Under the pieces are notes generated by a model. The model saw only the letters and a list, made by a program, of their open reading frames with translations. It made no database searches and had not been told where the DNA came from. Of a stretch of DNA of 64,000 nt, positions 58,663 through 64,000 are shown piece after piece. Source of the stretch: Viscum album (Eukaryota > Streptophyta > Magnoliopsida > Santalales > Viscaceae); assembly GCA_963277665.1 (NCBI GenBank), contig OY728153.1, positions 275,564,250 through 275,628,249 on the forward strand, in the 5' to 3' direction. The position numbers and the translations under genes were made by a program. Position 1 is the first letter of the stretch. Every line of letters begins with the position of its first letter.

Positions 58663-60528
58663 TGTTGGATTTGGTATCCTAGGACCAACTGTTTGTACTT
58701 TAATTACATATGTATTTGATGTATTGAATATTAATAAAGATTATTATTATATATTGTTTATTTTTCTACATGACTCTAATATAATAATGTCCTAGAGTAT
58801 ACGTCACATTGATAAGGTCATAACAGTTCCTCTCTATGGTGAGAACGTTGATGTTCTATGATGATATTCTCAAATAATGTTCTATGGTTGGATAACGTAC
58901 TATGATGAGAAACATAGTATATAGACCATGTGCGAGTACTCGTAAGTAGATGAGACTTCTTCTCATGAAGTTTTCACTTGGTAATCTCCAAGATGAGAGA
59001 TTATGAGAACATACCCGCTAGTAGTAATTCTATATGTTTTGGTGTCATCGAATATTTCTATCTATGAGTATGTGTGATGGTCCTTAAACTTTAATATTAT
59101 TATTAATGCACATTACAACTCATGTACTTTGATGTATTTTGTAAACCATGATGATAACAGTTCATGGTGAAGTTGGATATGTTGGGTGCGTCATGAATGA
59201 CGTGTCATTAATGAATAATTTGAGGAAGTATTTGTCCCTTCCATCCTTATGGAAGATGATATCTTGGCTATTTGATTGGAATAGAAACATCACATTAAAT
59301 TTCATGGTCATGGTGTAATGATGTGTTTATTTAAGATATTCAAATAAATACATATCGAGTATATAGGTTGGTGACATGAATGTGAAACCTTCTTGATGAG
59401 ATATTGTGAAAAAAGAATTATATTTCACAGTGAGCGTTCATATGTGGTTATCAATGTTGCAACATTAAGTTCTTTCTCTTGGGTGTCTTGACCCATTTCT
59501 AGACAGTACTCTTGGACTTTAGGAAAGCCCGCCTAATACCAATGAGAAATAATCCTAGAGGGTCACACACTAAGCGTTTCTATTGATCTCAATTAAATTA
59601 TATTTGAGTTTAATTAATGGAATGAATATTATTCTCAAGTCTGAGGAATAATTTTATTCAAGTTATATTGATCAATAAATTAAATAAATATTTATTTTCT
59701 AGCTTGTAAATAAAATATTTATTTTATTTATTGAATATTTTAATAAATATTTATTCACTTGATTGTGAATAAAATATTTATTTATAAATAAAATATTTAT
59801 TTGGTTGTTCAATAAATGCTAGAGGAGTTAGAATGAACCAAGACTGAGTCCAATGAAAAATATTAATTAACAAGACCGTTACATAATATTTGTTATTGCG
59901 TAAGGTTTCATGCACCAAAAATAATAATAATATAATTATTATTATGTGGCATGAGGTTTATTAAAGGTAATACATGTTATTTAATGACTGGTATTCAATT
60001 AAATAATATTTTAACTTAAATCATAACTCTATAAATATACGGTTATGTTTATTGTGTAGAGCATCAAAAAATTGAGAATAAAGAATTGTTGTGCAAAATG
60101 AATTCTCTCTTAACTCCTCCTTCTCTCTCCCACTCAAGAACGAGAAGTGCAAGAGAGATTTCTTCAAGACTGAAGAACGAGCAATCAAGAATAAACAACA
60201 CAAAAAATTTGACTCACCGTGCTAGCACCCAGAGATTGAGTGGCGTTGCTCAGGGATCATAGGAGCATGTGTAGATCATCGCTAGAGAGATTCTATCCTT
60301 AGCTCCTCACAAAGCAATGAAGGTAATCCAAAAGGGTCTTTTCAGACAATAAACATTTTTCAATGAATAAAGTTCCTAATACTAGGTATTTACTTCTTCA
60401 AATATTAAATAAATTAATTATAAATTTTACGTACAAGATCCTTTCTCTTGGTTTCAGGAAATGATTATTAAAAGAAATTTTAATATATCTCCCACCACCG
60501 TGCGCATTCACTGCACCCAGAACCATCA
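58663..60528 (+). mobile_element. Copia-3 5' LTR
   Basis: 1866 bp, starts TGTTGGATTTGGTATCC and ends CCCAGAACCATCA. TATA box TATAAATA at 60030-60037, the mirror of those in the Copia-2 LTRs. The frame at 60203-60021 is a shadow. Confidence 0.9.
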
Positions 60529-60530
60529 AG

Positions 60531-60542
60531 TGGTATTAGAGC
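60531..60542 (+). promoter_or_regulatory. Copia-3 primer binding site
   Basis: TGGTATTAGAGC, 11 of 12 matches to the iMet-tRNA site. Confidence 0.85.
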
Positions 60543-62445
60543 AGTCACATTTAAATTTATAATTATTTATTTGATTGTTGATCTATGTGAAATTGTGGTT
60601 ATATTTTCATTTCAAGTTATTCGTTCTTTAATATGATTTTGATTTAACATGTTATCAACATATTAATCATGTTTGTTCAGTGTTTAATTTTCTGAAAGGT
60701 TTATGAACAAATGAAGAATGCCTAGAGATTCCATTAGGAAGTTCCAAATCTTTGACTGGTAAAACTAGATTACACAGCGTGCAACCAGAGCACACACTAT
60801 ATAACCATGCACATTGTATCTAGATGCGCTGAGAAATTAATTACACATAGTACTTTTATTGCACACCATGTGTTGATTGGGCCAACCTAGCACACAAAAA
60901 GAGGATACATGGTGTGTAACTGACATGTACAAGCAGTGTAGTCTGACTAAGTTAACATGCCAAAGCCCTAAGCGTGTGACTTGGATATACGACAACCAAG
61001 GTACATGGAGTGTAACTAGATGTACACACCGTGTCGTCTCCCATTAATGGATAAAATTAAAATTACATTAAATTTGAAAATTGCAGCATTAAAACCTTAT
61101 TTTATTGATTGGAACACCTTTGTGTATTTGATAATTTAATAACAGTTTTAAATAATTTTAAATGATCAATTAATTTATTATAATTATTATGTAATTATTG
61201 GTTCTGCCGTTTATTTACCATGAATTCCATTAATGATGGGTATCTCCAAATAAGATCGGATAATCATTAAGATGAAAGGGAATTAATTAATTAATTAATT
61301 AATATAAGTTCATTTATCTTAAATAATAAAAGAACAAATAAAGTAATGAATACTAGCCATTTACTTTTGCGTATTCATTGCATGTATGACTGTTAATGAA
61401 ATTGACCAAGACCGGTGTATGTGTTGGATGTTTTAGTTTAATTTATTTTATGATTTTGTAATTATTTAATATTAAATTAAATGATAGCCTGAGATACATA
61501 TATCCTTCCATTATTATTTAGGACATGCGTTTCCAAGGATATTTATATAATACCTTTTAACTAATCCTTTGGTACCCCTCACCTGTGTGTGAGTAATAAA
61601 TATTTGTAATTAATAAAGCATCCCAAGGTGTGTGGAGGCAGTTCAAGATGGAACCATAATGATGTCAACCCCGGTCATACATAGGTGGACATGTGGAATG
61701 CTGTAACTCATGCCAAGATCAAAAATAAGAGTTATTTACCTTAGGTAAAAGGTTGATTTAATCTCTACTCATTAAATCAATCATTAGATAAATCTTATGA
61801 ACGAGTCATTTAATTAATTATTTATTTCTGTTTGTGCAATTATTTATTTTATGGATACAAGGCCTCAATTATATTAACAAATGAATTAATTTAAAAATAT
61901 GGAAATTAAATAAATAGATTATTCATAAATATTTTATCCATAATGGTTAATTAATTAAGTAACATCCACTTAATATTAACAATACATATAAAGAATAAAA
62001 TAAGATAAAATTTATGTATAATAAATTAAAATCCCTCAATTAAATATTAAGTGAGACTAAGCCTTCTATTACTTGATTGGGAATGAAACCATAGAACTAA
62101 GTACAGTACATGTCCAAATTTTGGACACTTACTTTCATCGGGAAGTTATCATGAGAGTTTGGGGTCGACTTAACCAAAATTTTATTGAGTTTAATGTCCA
62201 AAGTCAGTTCAATACAAATTTGGAGGCAAGTGTTGAGGAAATCCTAGTCAGGATTTCAGGATAGGGGAATCCACTCAACGGATCAAGGAGTTGCAAGTCC
62301 ATAGTTTGAAAGACCGCCTACCTTATTACTTTATTATGGTTTTCATGGCCAAAGTCTGGATCATTGAGAAAAGTAATGGGTATCCTTTCCACTAGAATGT
62401 TAAAACAACCAAACATTCCGCTTAAATGGTGAGGGATATTGAGAC
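60543..62445 (+). other. Copia-3 leader, non-coding
   Basis: Matches the Copia-2 leader in inverted order. ACAC/GTGT words at 60760-61050 and an AATT microsatellite at about 61281-61303. No gene. The five bases before 62446, GAGAC, are the expected target duplication of the next insertion. Confidence 0.75.
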
Positions 62446-62620
62446 TGTGACATCCTAATATTTTAAAAGGAAATAGAAGGTGTTTAAATGAACTACTAAG
62501 TACTATGTGACCTTTAAATATAATATTGTCACTTCTGTGATTTGAATTTTGAAAATATTACATACACGATTGTGACCAGTAAGATGTTTGGAATCCGATA
62601 AGACAAACTTAATTTTTTGG

Positions 62621-62720
62621 TGAATAGTAACTGACCCTTATGAATAGTATTGTACCCTTATGAATAGTATTGTATCCTTATGAATATAAAGTCATCCTAA
62701 TGAATATTAACTTCACCCAT
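62621..62720 (+). repeat. 20-bp tandem repeat, five units
   Basis: Unit TGAATAGTATTGTACCCTTA, exact 20-bp spacing at 62621, 62641, 62661, 62681 and 62701. The outer units are more diverged. Confidence 0.85.
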
Positions 62721-63342
62721 TAATGTATAAATAAAATTTAGGCATCTTATAAGTAACAATATGATCATAGTATAAGTGTTGTTATTTCTTTAAGCCATAA
62801 ATATTTAATTACAATTTTATGATTAATTTAATAATTCAAATAAAAATTCATTTTCATAAAAAATAATCATAAATTATAATCATAAATTATTATTTTATTG
62901 TATTATGGTTATAAGATAATTTTGTGAGACCTTTATTAATTTTTTAAGGTGTTATAAAATCAGTTGTAGTTTTAAAATTGTTATTTTTTTAAATAAATTA
63001 TTATTTTATTTAATAATTAAATTTATCATATTTAAAAAATTATTTTGATAAAATGGATTTCATTTTTGGACTCTACACATCAAAAAATGGTTAGAGTGAA
63101 TTTTTGGGTTTTTTCTGAAATACTTGAATTTTTTATGAATAGTAAAATATGATAATTTACGATAAGTGCTAAAACCTAAATTTCCGCATCATGATTGAGT
63201 CATGGATGATGTAAATGGAAATTTTTTTGAACTCAAATGAACTTATTAATATTTTTGGTCATGTAATCATCACTATTACTTATCTTATGGAGAAATAATA
63301 AACTAATGATTAAAATATTAAGAAAACCTTCTTCCCCTCCAC

Positions 63343-63350
63343 TATAAAAA
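63343..63350 (+). promoter_or_regulatory. Putative TATA box of the rightmost LTR
   Basis: TATAAAAA within CACTATAAAAACCACC, followed by CT-rich DNA with several CTTCACTCCTCTC-like words. Confidence 0.5.
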
Positions 63351-64000
63351 CCACCCACACTCCCTCTTCTCTTCACTCCTCTCAAGCCTTGTTCCTTACC
63401 TAAATTATGTTCAAATATCTTCCAAAGATCCTCCCACAAATTCATCATCCCTTTTATCCTTAATATACCAAATCCTCTCCCCTTAACAGGCTCTCAAGGA
63501 AGATTAATTCAAGAGGTAAATTCCTCTTTTCAATTCTTTTACTTTCTTTTCAAGTTCCTTTATTTTCTTTTATATCCTTACCTATCCTCATACAAATGTT
63601 ATTATAACTCCAAAAACTGAAATGTACTGAATTTTTTTATGATAATTTAATAAGTTATTATCGTCTTTCCTTTACCCTTCTTTTATACTAGTAGTAAAAA
63701 CACCATCTAAGACGTGTTAATTTACCACATTCAAGGACGATGTGTTTTCAATTTCTATTAATGTATTAAATTATGGTCATGAAACCATTATTATGGATGA
63801 ACCCAAATATAATATATGTATTATGTCTCATATATGGTTCTTTGATCTTTTTGTACACATGGTTTTTATTTATAAAACAAAATGTGTTCATTGTGATAAA
63901 AAAACTGCCAATTAACCCAAAGGGTTATCACTAAAGTTTTATATAATGATTCAACTTCACTCCAATTAACCAAATGAAATTTAAAACCATGTAACCTTAT

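Larger units (their letters stand above)
58663..64000 (+). mobile_element. Copia-3: plus-strand element of the Copia-2 family, runs off the window
   Basis: 5' LTR 58663-60528, primer site 60531-60542 and leader to 62445 match Copia-2 in inverted orientation. At 62446, just before gag would begin, the element is interrupted by another LTR. No coding part of Copia-3 is in the window. Confidence 0.88.
62446..64000 (+). mobile_element. LTR of a further nested retrotransposon (partial)
   Basis: Starts TGTGACATCCTAATATTTTA exactly where homology to the Copia-2 leader ends. A plus-strand TATAAAAA at 63343-63350 is followed by a pyrimidine-rich stretch as in LTR promoters, so transcription would run rightwards. 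The end of this LTR and the body of the element are outside the window, so the family is unknown. Boundaries rest on the homology break and the TGT start. Confidence 0.6.

Noticed and set aside
62073..62264. 63-codon ORF in the Copia-3 leader
   Set aside because: Lies in a leader whose homologue in Copia-2 is not open; no motif.
1..64000. tRNA genes suggested by repeated TGGTATCAGAGC words
   Set aside because: These are primer binding sites next to LTRs; no cloverleaf surrounds them.

Overview
This is plant nuclear DNA, probably from a flowering plant: AT-rich, intron-type splice signals, several LTR retrotransposon lineages with initiator-Met-tRNA primer sites, a plant L1-type LINE with an RNase H domain, and a plant mobile domain (PMD) gene. 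Nothing bacterial, no rRNA or tRNA gene, and no CRISPR array was seen. The only candidate host coding sequence is a short first exon on the minus strand near 1664-1819, with a CT-rich leader and GC-rich upstream DNA. Almost everything from 2203 to the right edge is a nested stack of transposable elements, all decayed by frameshifts, stops or lost catalytic residues.

Layout. 1-2202: remains of a Ty3/gypsy pol end, an LTR with adjacent primer site (904-1450), then the candidate host exon and its upstream region. 2203-58662 (and probably beyond): Copia-1, minus strand. Its 3' LTR is interrupted by a 10.1-kb block (2280-12386) flanked by a 22-bp direct repeat; the block holds a LINE (about 2830-8395) between two copies of an AT-rich repeat, a 178-bp tandem repeat with hairpins, and a multi-exon PMD gene relic. 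Copia-1 pol is cut in two (12671-14519 and 55268-58582) by Copia-2.

Copia-2 (14525-55262, minus strand, Angela-like, LTRs of about 1.86 kb, target duplication CACAC) carries two further insertions. A Tekay/Del-like gypsy (14549-24781, target duplication GGAAG) sits in its 3' LTR. A large non-autonomous gypsy-like element with 4.85-kb LTRs and only a gag relic (32097-52918, target duplication TGTCA) sits in its 5' leader. The 3' LTR of that large element is itself interrupted by an Athila-like gypsy (35795-44443, target duplication CCGAT). To the right, Copia-3 (58663 to the window end, plus strand), of the same family as Copia-2, is inserted in the Copia-1 5' LTR and is interrupted in turn at 62446 by the LTR of another element that runs off the window.

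The insertion order can be read directly: Copia-1, then the block, Copia-2 and Copia-3; then the Tekay-like, the large gag-only and the rightmost elements; then the Athila-like element. There is no cooperating gene system here. The biological interest lies in the nesting, the non-autonomous element with internal 36-bp repeats, the hairpin-bearing 178-bp tandem array, and the unexplained block next to a host promoter.
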